Of a DNA stretch of 64,000 nt, positions 40,580-48,229 are shown in pieces. Both the position numbers and the translations under genes were made by a program. The stretch lies in contig JAGBJG010000005.1 of the NCBI GenBank assembly GCA_017934595.1, forward strand, positions 59,080 to 123,079. The letters are read 5' to 3'. The stretch comes from Bacilli bacterium. GTDB lineage: Bacteria; Bacillota_I; Bacilli_A; RF39; UBA660. Each line of letters begins with the position of its first letter. Positions within the stretch are counted from its first letter, which is position 1. Below the pieces are notes generated by a model, which had not been told where the DNA came from, did no database searches, and saw nothing but the letters and a program-made list of their open reading frames with translations.

Positions 40580-41386
40580 ATGCCTGAGCTACCAGAAGTA
40601 GAAACAGTGAAAGAAACATTAAAAAAAGAAGTATTAAATAGAATTATTAAAGATGTAGAAATATATTATGAAAATATAATTGCTTATCCTGATATAGATA
40701 GTTTAAAAAAACAAATAAGAAATCAAAAAATAAATAATATAATAAGACGTGGTAAATTTCTAATGTTTGAATTAGATGAATATTATCTATTAAGCCATCT
40801 TAGAATGGAAGGTAGATATTATATTAGAAATGGTGAAAAACTAAAACATGAACACGTTAGATTTATTTTAAATGATAAAAACTTATGTTATATTGATACA
40901 AGAAAATTTGGAAGAATGTATCTAATAGAAAAAGATAAAGTATATGATATGAAGCCATTAAATGAATTAGGATTAGAACCTTGGGATAAAAGTATGACTA
41001 TAGCTTATTTAAAGGAAAAATATAAAAATAAAAAATTACCTATAAAAACAGTATTATTAGATCAATCTATAATAACAGGTATAGGTAATATATATGATGA
41101 TGAAATATTATTCTTATCTAAAATAAATCCATATACTAAAGCATGTGATTTAAAAGATTCAGATTTATCTAATATAATAAATAACACAAGGATAGTATTA
41201 GAAAAAGCTATTAAATTAGGTGGTACTACTATAAGGAGTTATGAATCTAGTGAAGGTGTCCATGGTAGATTTCAAAATGAATTATTAGTTCATGGTAAAG
41301 AAATATGTCCAACATGTAATACTAAACTTACTATAGAACATATAAATGGTAGGGGAACATATTACTGTAAAAAATGTCAAAAATAA
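40580..41386 (+). CDS. mutM: Formamidopyrimidine-DNA glycosylase (MutM/Fpg)
   Basis: Fpg removes 8-oxoguanine and formamidopyrimidines and cuts the abasic site. The 268-residue protein begins MPELPEVETVKETL with the catalytic Pro2 and Glu3 (Pro1 and Glu2 after Met removal). It contains RRGKFLMFEL with the conserved Lys, SHLRMEGRYY, the helix-two-turn-helix region TGIGNIYDDEILF and a C-terminal zinc finger (CPTCNTKL...YYCKKC). GAGGTGATATT precedes the ATG. Convergent with tmcAL across a shared terminator. Confidence 0.96.
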   Translation: MPELPEVETVKETLKKEVLNRIIKDVEIYYENIIAYPDIDSLKKQIRNQKINNIIRRGKFLMFELDEYYLLSHLRMEGRYYIRNGEKLKHEHVRFILNDKNLCYIDTRKFGRMYLIEKDKVYDMKPLNELGLEPWDKSMTIAYLKEKYKNKKLPIKTVLLDQSIITGIGNIYDDEILFLSKINPYTKACDLKDSDLSNIINNTRIVLEKAIKLGGTTIRSYESSEGVHGRFQNELLVHGKEICPTCNTKLTIEHINGRGTYYCKKCQK

Positions 41387-41410
41387 AATGCGAATTAATC
41401 GCATTTTTTT
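41385..41410. terminator. Bidirectional terminator between mutM and tmcAL
   Basis: AAAATGCGA (41385-41393) pairs with TCGCATTTT (41399-41407), with A and T runs on both sides. It overlaps the end of tmcAL. Confidence 0.88.
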
Positions 41411-42525
41411 ATTGGCCCTTTTAATTCTCTTTCAATAAGTTCATTTTCATTATCTAATGAATATATTTTATTGACTCTATTTTCAATATCTAATACTTTA
41501 CTTTTAATATTTGAATATCCCGTAATAATAGGTATATCAGAATCTTTTTTAACTTTGTTTAAATAAATTCTTCCTTGTTCATTAAATCCTAATACTCTTA
41601 TATATTCGATATCGATATCAGATGCTTCTTCTTTCGTAAAGCCACATAATATATGCATAAACATTCTACTAAGTTTATTATATGTATATCTTTTTGTCTT
41701 AACTAAATCCATTAATTCATAATAATTATTTGCTTCATTAATATACTTTAATATACGATATTTTAATCCTTCATCAACACCTTGATATATAGATATATCA
41801 GTAGTTAGTATTCTATATTTAAGTAATTTAAAATATTCATTATTAATATGTAAATTATCTAATCTAGTATATGTATCATATGGTACAAATTTTTTAACAT
41901 CGATATTATTCATAATCGCGTGTCTAATAGCTGATGCAGATGCAATAGTATCATTTAATTCTAAACTATTATAGTTATTATCTCTTTTAATAGATATTGC
42001 TTCAATATTACTTTTTTGTTTTTTGATTTCTTTTATATAAGAAAGACCTAGCAAATCATTTGGTAAATCTATTTTAACTTTAGAAATATCATGTAATGCC
42101 TTAGACATAGCAGTAGGGTAATTTAGTCCATCATCCATATATTTTTTTACTAATGAATCATATTCTTTATTATTTAATTGGATATCTGCTAGTTTAGTTA
42201 ACATTTCAATATCATTTGATTCAGTACCAAATACTAATTTATCAACTTTTAAACTATTTAATATTTTAATTGCACCATAGGCAAAGTAATCACTTGATTG
42301 TGATGCATAAACAAAAGGTAATTCTATTACTAAATCAATTTTATTACTTAACGCTATTTCAGTTCTTTTCCATTTATTTATGATAGCTACATCCCCACGC
42401 TCAGTAAAATGACCGCTCATTACACATATTAAAGTAGAATCTGGATACATTTCTTTAATTTTATTAATCATATATAAATGTCCATTATGAAATGGATTAT
42501 ATTCTGCAATAATACCTATAGTCAT
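41395..42525 (-). CDS. tmcAL: tRNA(Met) cytidine acetate ligase TmcAL (YlbM)
   Basis: TmcAL makes N4-acetylcytidine at the wobble base of elongator tRNA-Met from acetate and ATP. The 376-residue protein starts MTIGIIAEYNPFHNGHLYMI with the nucleotidyltransferase HxGH motif, then VMSGHFTERGDVAIINKWKR, ALSNKIDLVIELPFVYASQS, FGTESNDIE and IKRDNNYNS...ASASAIRHAI, all typical. Its use of acetate fits the presence of ackA. It is divergent from yceD-rpmF, as ylbM neighbours ylbN-rpmF in B. subtilis, and the two promoters appear to share a palindromic -35 box. Confidence 0.94.
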   Translation of the reverse strand: MTIGIIAEYNPFHNGHLYMINKIKEMYPDSTLICVMSGHFTERGDVAIINKWKRTEIALSNKIDLVIELPFVYASQSSDYFAYGAIKILNSLKVDKLVFGTESNDIEMLTKLADIQLNNKEYDSLVKKYMDDGLNYPTAMSKALHDISKVKIDLPNDLLGLSYIKEIKKQKSNIEAISIKRDNNYNSLELNDTIASASAIRHAIMNNIDVKKFVPYDTYTRLDNLHINNEYFKLLKYRILTTDISIYQGVDEGLKYRILKYINEANNYYELMDLVKTKRYTYNKLSRMFMHILCGFTKEEASDIDIEYIRVLGFNEQGRIYLNKVKKDSDIPIITGYSNIKSKVLDIENRVNKIYSLDNENELIERELKGPIKKCD

Positions 42526-42540
42526 AGAATCACCTCATCA

Positions 42541-42591
42541 CTTATAATATATCATAAAATACTTGCAAATTCTATAATTTTAATATATAAT
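42541..42591. promoter_or_regulatory. Divergent promoters sharing a palindromic -35 box
   Basis: TTGCAA (42563-42568) is its own reverse complement. Rightwards it is followed after 17 nt by TATAAT (42586-42591) for yceD-rpmF. Leftwards, after 16 nt, by TATAAG (read on the minus strand, 42546-42541) for tmcAL. Polymerase binding to one side would exclude the other. Confidence 0.6.
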
Positions 42592-42609
42592 TAACCTGCT
42601 GGTGATGAT

Positions 42610-43089
42610 ATGGAATTTGATTTAAGAAGATTACTTAGTAATATTGATGATGAAGTAGTTATTGATGAAGTGTATTCATTTAATGATGATGAATTAAAAG
42701 GAACAGGCATAAATAGATTAAGTGATGTTAAAGTAACTGGTAATATTACTAAAGATAGTATGAATGAATTATATATTGATCTAAATATTAGTGGGACAAT
42801 GGTATTACCTTGTTCAGTAACTTTAGTCCCTGTAGATTACCCTTTTGATATAAATGTAAGTGGTAATGTTGATGAAATGTTAGAAGAATTAGACAAAAAT
42901 AACAAAAAAGTTCAAAATAGTCTTGATATTTTACCAATAATATGGGAAAATATATTAATGGAAATTCCATCAAAGGTTGTTTCTCCAGAAGCAGATAATA
43001 TTGAATTATCTGGTGATGGTTGGAAATTAGTTCGTGAGGAAGAGAAAGAAGAAAATCCAGAATTAGCAAAGTTAAAGGATTTATTATAG
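42610..43089 (+). CDS. yceD: YceD family protein (DUF177)
   Basis: The 159-residue protein matches the YceD/DUF177 family, whose genes precede rpmF in most bacteria and which has been linked to 23S rRNA maturation. Visible are VTGNITKDSMNELYIDLNIS, TMVLPCSVTLVPVDYPFDI (the family's CdRCL-type strand reduced to one Cys) and a C-terminal ENPELAKLKDLL close to the family's NPRLAKLKEL motif. CTGGTGAT precedes the ATG. It lies 17 bp upstream of rpmF. Confidence 0.88.
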   Translation: MEFDLRRLLSNIDDEVVIDEVYSFNDDELKGTGINRLSDVKVTGNITKDSMNELYIDLNISGTMVLPCSVTLVPVDYPFDINVSGNVDEMLEELDKNNKKVQNSLDILPIIWENILMEIPSKVVSPEADNIELSGDGWKLVREEEKEENPELAKLKDLL

Positions 43090-43106
43090 GAAAAGAGGTG
43101 TTTTAG

Positions 43107-43295
43107 ATGGCAGTACCATTTAGAAAAGTTAGTAAGACTAGCGGAAGAATGAGAAGAACTCATTATAAAATTGAAGCTAATGGAACTACAACATGTCCAA
43201 AATGTGGTGAAGCAATTAGACCACACAGAGTATGTCCAAAATGTGGTTCATATAAAGGAAAAGAAGTTATTAAAAAAGATAAAGCAGCTGAATAG
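43107..43295 (+). CDS. rpmF: 50S ribosomal protein L32
   Basis: The 62-residue protein begins [19 protein letters not shown] and carries a zinc ribbon with two Cys pairs, [18 protein letters not shown], so it is the zinc-binding form of L32. AAGAGGTGTTTTAG precedes the ATG. Co-transcribed with yceD. Confidence 0.97.
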   Translation: MAVPFRKVSKTSGRMRRTHYKIEANGTTTCPKCGEAIRPHRVCPKCGSYKGKEVIKKDKAAE

Positions 43296-43340
43296 TTGTT
43301 TTTTCTTTTTTATGTTGATATAATTATAATAGGTGATTAT

Positions 43341-43688
43341 ATGAAAAATAAGGGATTCACATTAATAGAGTTATTAGCTGTCATTGCTTTACTTGCTGTA
43401 ATAATTGGTTTTGCAGTACCAAATATTATTAGTGTACTTACAAGAGAACAAGGTAAAATTGATGCAACAGTTGAAGCCACTATAAAAGCAGGCGCTAATT
43501 TATATATACAAAATAACAAATCAAAATTTGCTGATAATTCCACTCATTATATCAAATTTAAAACATTAGTAGATAATGATTTATTAGATAATAGTATATT
43601 AACTGATTATACTAATTACTGTGTTAAGGCAACATATTTATCAAATCAATATACATATGAAATAGTAACAAGTTGTGTGGAGGGATAA
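43341..43688 (+). CDS. Type IV prepilin-like protein (ComGC-type), 1
   Basis: The 115-residue protein starts MKNKGFTLIELLAVIALLAV, with a class III prepilin site (cleavage after Gly, Phe as new N-terminus, Glu5 present) and the following hydrophobic helix. The rest is a small pilin head with two Cys (NYCVKATY and TSCVEG) able to form a disulfide. Start ATG 43341 follows AGGTGATTAT; the frame is open further upstream. TGATATAAT (43317-43324 incl. TATAAT 43319-43324) precedes by 7 nt. No pilus ATPase, inner-membrane protein or prepilin peptidase lies nearby. Confidence 0.85.
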   Translation: MKNKGFTLIELLAVIALLAVIIGFAVPNIISVLTREQGKIDATVEATIKAGANLYIQNNKSKFADNSTHYIKFKTLVDNDLLDNSILTDYTNYCVKATYLSNQYTYEIVTSCVEG

Positions 43689-43689
43689 T

Positions 43690-44046
43690 ATGAATAAAAA
43701 GGGATTTACATTAGTTGAATTAATATGCTCGGTTGCAATTTTGGTATTATTAGTTACAATGACTACAATTATTATTTTAAATGTAGTTGAAAATACAAAT
43801 GAAGAATTAGATGAAGGCACTAAATTAGTTTTATATAATGCTGCTGAATCATATTTAATTGACAATGCTTCAGTAGGTGCAAACGGTACATATACAGTAA
43901 CCGTAGCGACACTTTTAAATAATGATTTAATAAGTGAGACTTTTATTGATTCACAAGATAATAAAATAATTACTAAAGATTCTTGCGTTAAAGTAAATGT
44001 TACGAATGGTGCGATGACTTATGAATTTTCGTATGAATGTAACTAA
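43690..44046 (+). CDS. Type IV prepilin-like protein, 2
   Basis: The 118-residue protein starts MNKKGFTLVELICSVAILVL, again a prepilin cleavage motif (KKG/FTLVE) with hydrophobic helix. The head domain includes NTNEELDEGTKLVLYNAAES, NDLISETFIDSQDNK and two Cys near the end (DSCVKVNVT, SYECN). Start ATG 43690, one base after the previous stop, preceded by GGAGGGA within the previous gene. Together with its neighbours it may form a short pseudopilus, for example for DNA uptake or adhesion. Confidence 0.85.
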   Translation: MNKKGFTLVELICSVAILVLLVTMTTIIILNVVENTNEELDEGTKLVLYNAAESYLIDNASVGANGTYTVTVATLLNNDLISETFIDSQDNKIITKDSCVKVNVTNGAMTYEFSYECN

Positions 44047-44389
44047 AATTAATCCTGATAGAATTCTTACTTTTCTAGTAGCGGTAATAATTATTGTATA
44101 TGTAATTATAATGATGTTTAAAGAATTTGATTTTAGTGATGTAAAAAGTAGTATTAGTGGTATAACTAAACAAATTTCTATGACAGAGGTATACGATTAT
44201 ATAGATAATCATCCGGAATATTATTACAAAATTGAAGGAGCAGTTTATTGTATTAATAAGGATATACTTATAAATTCAAATGAAATAAGTAAGAAATTTA
44301 TTGATAGTATGCAAGGAAATACTATTGAGGCACAATATAGTGATAATGTGTTTACTTTAAAATATAATGATAATTGTATAGAAAGATAG
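44021..44389 (+). CDS. Small anchored pilin-operon protein
   Basis: The 122-residue protein overlaps the second prepilin by 26 bp. It has an N-terminal membrane helix (ILTFLVAVIIIVYVIIMMF) but no Gly/Phe...Glu5 prepilin site. Its small head has features like the pilins before it (SMTEVYDYIDNHPEYYYKIE, GAVYCINKD, NDNCIER with two Cys). It may be a minor pilin-like or assembly partner anchored without processing. ATG 44033 is an alternative start. It ends in a terminator containing its stop. Confidence 0.6.
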   Translation: MNFRMNVTKINPDRILTFLVAVIIIVYVIIMMFKEFDFSDVKSSISGITKQISMTEVYDYIDNHPEYYYKIEGAVYCINKDILINSNEISKKFIDSMQGNTIEAQYSDNVFTLKYNDNCIER

Positions 44390-44405
44390 TATAAACTATC
44401 TTTTT
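44382..44405 (+). terminator. Terminator of the prepilin operon
   Basis: AAAGATAGT (44382-44390), loop ATAA, ACTATCTTT, then T residues; the stop TAG is in the ascending arm. Confidence 0.9.
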
Positions 44406-44454
44406 AATTTGTCATTTTTATAAAAAGTATAGTATAATGAATATGGTGATATAA

Positions 44455-44769
44455 ATGGAAATAATACAATACATTATAATTGCGGTTATATTAGTGTTAA
44501 TTGCATTCGCGATAATTAAAGCTGGTAAAAAAGATTATAAGATTGAAGCTAACAAATTAGTTGAGTATTTAGGTGGAAAAGGTAATATTGTTAAATACGA
44601 AGTTAATGTATCTAGATTTTTAGTTCAAGTTGTAGATCCCAGTATAGTTAATAAAGAGGCTATTCAAAAAATGGGTGCACAAGGTATTGTTGAAATCGAT
44701 AATGAACTTAAAATTATTTTTGGAGATGAAGCTAAACAATTAAAAAAATGTATTGATGAATTAAAGTGA
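44455..44769 (+). CDS. Membrane-anchored PTS EIIB-like domain lacking the active Cys
   Basis: The 104-residue protein has one membrane helix (residues 4-23) and then a glucose-type EIIB fold: KLVEYLGGKGNIVKYEVN, SRFLVQVVDPSIVNKEAIQK, MGAQGIVEIDNELKIIFG. In active EIIB domains the phosphorylated Cys sits in a CxTRLR motif; here the aligned sequence is NVSRFLV, with Asn51 at the Cys position. It should therefore not carry phosphate. No EIIC partner is present. A binding or regulatory role at the membrane is inference. TATAAT (44433-44438) lies 6 nt before its GGTGAT. Confidence 0.72.
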   Translation: MEIIQYIIIAVILVLIAFAIIKAGKKDYKIEANKLVEYLGGKGNIVKYEVNVSRFLVQVVDPSIVNKEAIQKMGAQGIVEIDNELKIIFGDEAKQLKKCIDELK

Positions 44770-44790
44770 TTATTCACTTTTTTTCTTTTT
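44763..44790 (+). terminator. Terminator after the EIIB-like gene
   Basis: AAAGTGA (44763-44769), loop TTAT, TCACTTT (44774-44780), then a T run; it includes the stop codon. Confidence 0.88.
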
Positions 44791-44816
44791 ATGACAAAAT
44801 TCGACAAATTTCGACA
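44790..44816 (+). promoter_or_regulatory. Three 10-bp-phased repeats resembling Spo0A boxes
   Basis: TATGACA (44790), TTCGACA (44800) and TTCGACA (44810) start exactly 10 bp apart. TTCGACA is the reverse complement of the Spo0A box core TGTCGAA. The third repeat contains TCGACA (44811-44816), a likely -35 box, 16 nt before TATATT (44833-44838), so a bound activator would touch polymerase as at Spo0A-activated promoters. The link to Spo0A is inference. Confidence 0.55.
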
Positions 44817-44849
44817 AAAAAAGTTGCTAATATATATTCAGGTGAGAAC

Positions 44850-45476
44850 ATGAATCAAGAATTATTTAAAATATCACATGAAATAAAAAATTCATTAGCG
44901 GTTATGAAAGGATATATGTCTTTATTTGATGGTAGTTTGGAAAACTATCAAAAATATACACCGTGTTTATATAAATCCTTAGAACATTCAATCGAATTAT
45001 TAAAGGATTTTTCTAATATAGGGAAATTGAATGTTAATTTAGATATTATGGATGTTAATTATTTATTAGAAGAAGTAATAGATTTATATAAACCTACTAT
45101 CAATAATATTAAATTAATATGTGATATTGATAATGAAATATATATAGAAGGGGATTATGAAAGACTTAAACAAGTTTTTATAAATATTATTGAAAATGCG
45201 ATATATGCATTAAAAGATATTAATAATCCAGCTTTTATAATAAAAACAGAAGTAATTAATAATAAAGTTATAATTACATTTAAAGATAATGGAGCTGGTA
45301 TGGATAATTACACAAAAGAAAATATATTTACACCATTTTATACAACCAAGAAATATGGTACAGGTCTAGGGATGTATATCTCAAAAGAAATAATTGAATT
45401 ACATAATGGTAATATCGAATGTATATCTGATAATGGTGTAACTATAAAAATAAAACTAGATCAATATGTGATCTAG
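44850..45476 (+). CDS. Orphan soluble sensor histidine kinase
   Basis: The 208-residue protein is a bare kinase core with no membrane helix or sensor domain: H-box FKISHEIKNSLAVMKGYM with the phospho-accepting His, N-box VFINIIENAIYALKD, G1 FKDNGAGMD, F-box FTPFYTTKK and G2 GTGLGMYISKEI. The start is ATG 44850 after AGGTGAGAAC; the frame opens earlier but spans the promoter. No response regulator is adjacent. The H-box resembles kinases that feed the sporulation phosphorelay, which, with the Spo0A-like repeats upstream, makes a phosphorelay role plausible. Its stop overlaps the convergent gene. Confidence 0.87.
   Translation: MNQELFKISHEIKNSLAVMKGYMSLFDGSLENYQKYTPCLYKSLEHSIELLKDFSNIGKLNVNLDIMDVNYLLEEVIDLYKPTINNIKLICDIDNEIYIEGDYERLKQVFINIIENAIYALKDINNPAFIIKTEVINNKVIITFKDNGAGMDNYTKENIFTPFYTTKKYGTGLGMYISKEIIELHNGNIECISDNGVTIKIKLDQYVI
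45456..45476. terminator. Shared hairpin at convergent stop codons
   Basis: CTAGATCA (45456-45463) pairs with TGATCTAG (45469-45476). On the minus strand it is followed by TTTTATTTT, a fair terminator for the transglutaminase-like gene; on the plus strand the T run is poor. Both stop codons share CTAG. Confidence 0.65.
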
Positions 45477-46381
45477 TGTAATTCTTTATATAAAGTTATA
45501 TCAAAATTGTGTTTAGTATTATCTTTCTTAATTATTTCATCAGATGATATCATAAAATAATCATAGATTAATTTATTTACTTGTGGCTTTGATACAGGAT
45601 CATCCCATGTCATATCAATATGTTTCCAATTGCCATCTATATATAATACATTCCATATATGCTTATCAGTTGATATTTTAAAATTATCAATTCCTAAGTA
45701 GTCTAAGAATATAGCTAAACTATCAGTGTATCCTCCACATACACCAATTCCGTTTATTAATACATTATAAGCCTTATGTGAAGATAAGTTATCTGTTATA
45801 TTATTTTCTATCAATTTAGCTTCTTCTTCATCGTAAATGGTATTATTTATTATGTAATCATGGAATGCTTTAACCTTTTCATAATCAGTCATATTGTTAG
45901 TAATTATTTTAGAAACTATATTATGAATTTTATTATTTATCATGCTGATTTCTTGATCTGAATAATTTCTTTCAATATCAACATATACAGTTCCGTATTC
46001 ATTAACTCTTATGTTATAAAAATTATATGAATTATATGGATGAACATAATTATTGATCATTGATATAGTATTATCTTTAGTTATATCATGGATATCATCA
46101 GTACACTCATAATTACAGTTGAATATAAAGTTGTCCATACCATCATCTAGTATGGTATATAAAACGTTGATAAGTTCTTCTTTATTTTCTGGTGTAAAAT
46201 CACTAGTATGTTTAAAAGTTATATAATCTTTATCTTTAGAATATTCATTTATTGTTTCGTGTACATTTAAGGTGCTATACGTCCTAACTGCATATCTAAT
46301 AATAGGATATCTGTAATAATATATAAATCCACATCCTATAATTATTAATATACTTATAATCGTATCAATAATCTTTCTCAT
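45473..46381 (-). CDS. Membrane-anchored transglutaminase-like protein
   Basis: The 302-residue protein has an N-terminal membrane helix (~5-25), a spacer domain and a C-terminal transglutaminase-like fold. The triad is visible: Cys in GIGVCGGYTDSLAIFLDYLG, His in STDKHIWNVLYIDGNW and Asp in HIDMTWDDP. AFHDYIINNTIYDEEEA precedes the Cys, as in the family. Such extracellular proteins act as peptidases or cross-linkers, often at the cell wall; I cannot say which. The start on the minus strand is the ATG ending at 46381, after AGGTGATA; the frame runs further without a ribosome site. Confidence 0.85.
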   Translation of the reverse strand: MRKIIDTIISILIIIGCGFIYYYRYPIIRYAVRTYSTLNVHETINEYSKDKDYITFKHTSDFTPENKEELINVLYTILDDGMDNFIFNCNYECTDDIHDITKDNTISMINNYVHPYNSYNFYNIRVNEYGTVYVDIERNYSDQEISMINNKIHNIVSKIITNNMTDYEKVKAFHDYIINNTIYDEEEAKLIENNITDNLSSHKAYNVLINGIGVCGGYTDSLAIFLDYLGIDNFKISTDKHIWNVLYIDGNWKHIDMTWDDPVSKPQVNKLIYDYFMISSDEIIKKDNTKHNFDITLYKELH

Positions 46382-46407
46382 ATTATCACCTATTCTTATT
46401 ATACAAG

Positions 46408-46441
46408 AAAACAAAATAAAAATGTAGATAAAATCTACATT
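46408..46441 (-). terminator. Terminator after rpsT
   Basis: On the minus strand AATGTAGAT pairs with ATCTACATT and is followed by TTTATTTTG. It separates rpsT from the transglutaminase-like gene. Confidence 0.85.
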
Positions 46442-46442
46442 A

Positions 46443-46703
46443 TTACATTGCATTTACTTTTTTAGTAAGACGTGATTTGTTACGTGCACTGAAGTTTTTA
46501 GTTGTTACACCAGCTTTTAATGCTTTATCAATTCTTTTTGTAGCAGTTTCTAAAGCCTTAGTAGCTTTTTCCTTATCACCATCTTTGATAGCTCTTTCTA
46601 CGTTTTTTATAGCAGTTTTCATACTAGCTTCGTATTCATTATTTTCTACTCTTTTTCTTTCAATTACTTTAATAGCTTTTTTAGCGTTCTTCATGTTTGC
46701 CAT
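46443..46703 (-). CDS. rpsT: 30S ribosomal protein S20
   Basis: The 86-residue basic protein begins MANMKNAKKAIKVIERKRVE and is built of helices with many Lys and Ala (SMKTAIKNVERAIKDGDKEK, KALKAGVTTKNFSARNKSRL), as in S20 of the small subunit. GGAGGTGAAAT precedes the ATG on the minus strand. rpsT neighbours gpr-spoIIP in Bacillus; here spoIIP lies 0.6 kb away on the other strand and gpr is absent. Confidence 0.97.
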   Translation of the reverse strand: MANMKNAKKAIKVIERKRVENNEYEASMKTAIKNVERAIKDGDKEKATKALETATKRIDKALKAGVTTKNFSARNKSRLTKKVNAM

Positions 46704-47007
46704 AATTTCACCTCCGTCTTTATAACATATACAATTTTAACAAAAAAAGGTAAAAAATGCAACCTAAAATTAATTTATCTATTATTTTTTCAAGTTAAAC
46801 ACAATTTTATTTCTTATGAAAAAAGTAATTTTCTTTTTAATTATATACATATTTATTACTGATTTTATTTATTGTATTATATAAAATAATAAAAAAGGTA
46901 ATATATTTGATAAATATATTAATTTTATTATTGATTGACACTTGTTAAATTAAATATTCTTGCTTTGGCAATAAAAATATGCTAAACTATAATTAGAAGG
47001 TGATTAT
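46704..47007. other. AT-rich intergenic region between divergent genes
   Basis: After the rpsT ribosome site the region is nearly all A and T, and I see no gene with a ribosome site. It contains a promoter near its right end (46965-46993). A 22-codon hydrophobic frame at 46817 lacks a ribosome site and is not called. Confidence 0.6.
46965..46993 (+). promoter_or_regulatory. Promoter of the small membrane protein upstream of spoIIP
   Basis: TTGGCA (46965-46970) and TATAAT (46988-46993) are spaced 17 nt apart, ending 14 nt before the ATG at 47008. Confidence 0.78.
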
Positions 47008-47250
47008 ATGGAAGCTACAAGTGGAGCTATTTTATCGGTTGTTAATTTTATGTTATATTCATTTTGGTTCGCATTATTGGTGTTTGCTATATTTATTTTA
47101 TACATGACTTTTGTTACAATAAAATCAAAAGAACAACATATAAAATCAGAAGTTAAGAAAAGAGAATATAAGGAATATTATAGATCATTATTATATTCTG
47201 CACCTATACTTGCGATGGTTATGATATCTTTATATATCGATATAATGTAA
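47008..47250 (+). CDS. Small two-helix membrane protein
   Basis: The 80-residue protein has two hydrophobic helices (SVVNFMLYSFWFALLVFAIF and YSAPILAMVMISLYI) with a basic linker (KSKEQHIKSEVKKREYKEYY) that should face the cytoplasm. GAAGGTGATTAT precedes the ATG. It stands where the spore protease gene gpr lies in Bacillus, but it is unrelated. No family is recognised. Confidence 0.6.
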   Translation: MEATSGAILSVVNFMLYSFWFALLVFAIFILYMTFVTIKSKEQHIKSEVKKREYKEYYRSLLYSAPILAMVMISLYIDIM

Positions 47251-47257
47251 TATTAAG

Positions 47258-47278
47258 AAAGGCTTTATGCCTTTTTTT
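47258..47278 (+). terminator. Terminator before spoIIP
   Basis: AAAGGC (47258-47263), loop TTTAT, GCCTTT (47269-47274), then a T run. Confidence 0.88.
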
Positions 47279-47341
47279 GTTTTATAATTTTTTCTGACAT
47301 TTTTTTATTATTAATTATTATATACTAATCTTGGTGATAAG

Positions 47342-48229
47342 ATGAGAAGATTCAAATCCAAGAAAAAAATGTGTAGTAAATTAATATGGATACTACTAAT
47401 TTTAGTTATTATTCTAATATTTATAATATGTTTTAGGAATATCCCTAAATTGAATTATAGTAACGATAAATTATTACTATGTTTTTTAAATAGTACTAAT
47501 TCTTATATTGAAACAAATGTAGATCCTTTTGAAAAATTTATAAATTATGCATTAAACTTAGATGATTTATTTAATAGTAAATATACTAATAATACTATAA
47601 AAGTAAGTAACATTAAGTTTGATTCATCTAATATACCTAAAGTATATATTTATAATACACATGATACAGAAGAATATTTGGGAGGTAGTGGAGTTAGGGA
47701 AGCAGCTAAATTAATTGAACATAAATTAAAAGAAATAGGAATCGATTCTATTGTTGAAGATAGAAAAGTTACTCCTTATTTGGATACTTCTTATTCTACA
47801 TTTTATCAGTCATATGCGATTAGTAGAAAGTACTTAGAAGAATATATAAATATATATAATGATTTTGATTTAGTTATAGATCTTCACAGGGATGCCTTAG
47901 AAAGAGAATATTCATATAAGACTATCGATGGTGTTAACTACGCTAAAATATTATTTGTTCAAGGAGTTAGATATGATCATTATAAAGATAATCTAGAATT
48001 AGTTACTAAAATAAGTGATATGGTAAATAGTAAATATCCAGGTGTATCAAAAGGAATTATGATTAAAGATAAAGATTATCAACATGATAATTATAATCAA
48101 GATTTAAGTAGTCACGCGATGCTTTTAGAATTAGGTAGTAATAATAGTACTTGGGACGAAATAAGTAATACTATAGATATTTTAATTCCTATATTTAAGG
48201 AGGTTATTGATGGAAAAGAAATTAACTAG
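47342..48229 (+). CDS. spoIIP: Stage II sporulation protein P (amidase)
   Basis: SpoIIP cuts the stem peptides of septal peptidoglycan during engulfment. The 295-residue protein has a membrane anchor (~15-32) and an amidase domain with VYIYNTHDTEEYLGGSG (His, Glu), FDLVIDLHRDALERE (His and neighbours) and NQDLSSHAMLLELGSNNSTW, carrying the catalytic Glu. It is shorter than the ~400-residue Bacillus protein because the region between anchor and catalytic domain is reduced. TATACT (47321-47326) lies 6 nt before its GGTGAT. It overlaps the next gene by 20 bp. Confidence 0.88.
   Translation: MRRFKSKKKMCSKLIWILLILVIILIFIICFRNIPKLNYSNDKLLLCFLNSTNSYIETNVDPFEKFINYALNLDDLFNSKYTNNTIKVSNIKFDSSNIPKVYIYNTHDTEEYLGGSGVREAAKLIEHKLKEIGIDSIVEDRKVTPYLDTSYSTFYQSYAISRKYLEEYINIYNDFDLVIDLHRDALEREYSYKTIDGVNYAKILFVQGVRYDHYKDNLELVTKISDMVNSKYPGVSKGIMIKDKDYQHDNYNQDLSSHAMLLELGSNNSTWDEISNTIDILIPIFKEVIDGKEIN

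Noticed and set aside
42788..43069. Minus-strand frames opposite yceD
   Set aside because: No ribosome site. The YceD pattern and conserved gene order support the plus strand.
46817..46885. 22-codon hydrophobic frame (MKKVIFFL...) in the gap between rpsT and the small membrane protein, considered as a second small toxin
   Set aside because: No ribosome site, no promoter at a fitting distance and no antisense RNA or terminator. In such AT-rich DNA Phe/Ile/Tyr-rich frames arise by chance.
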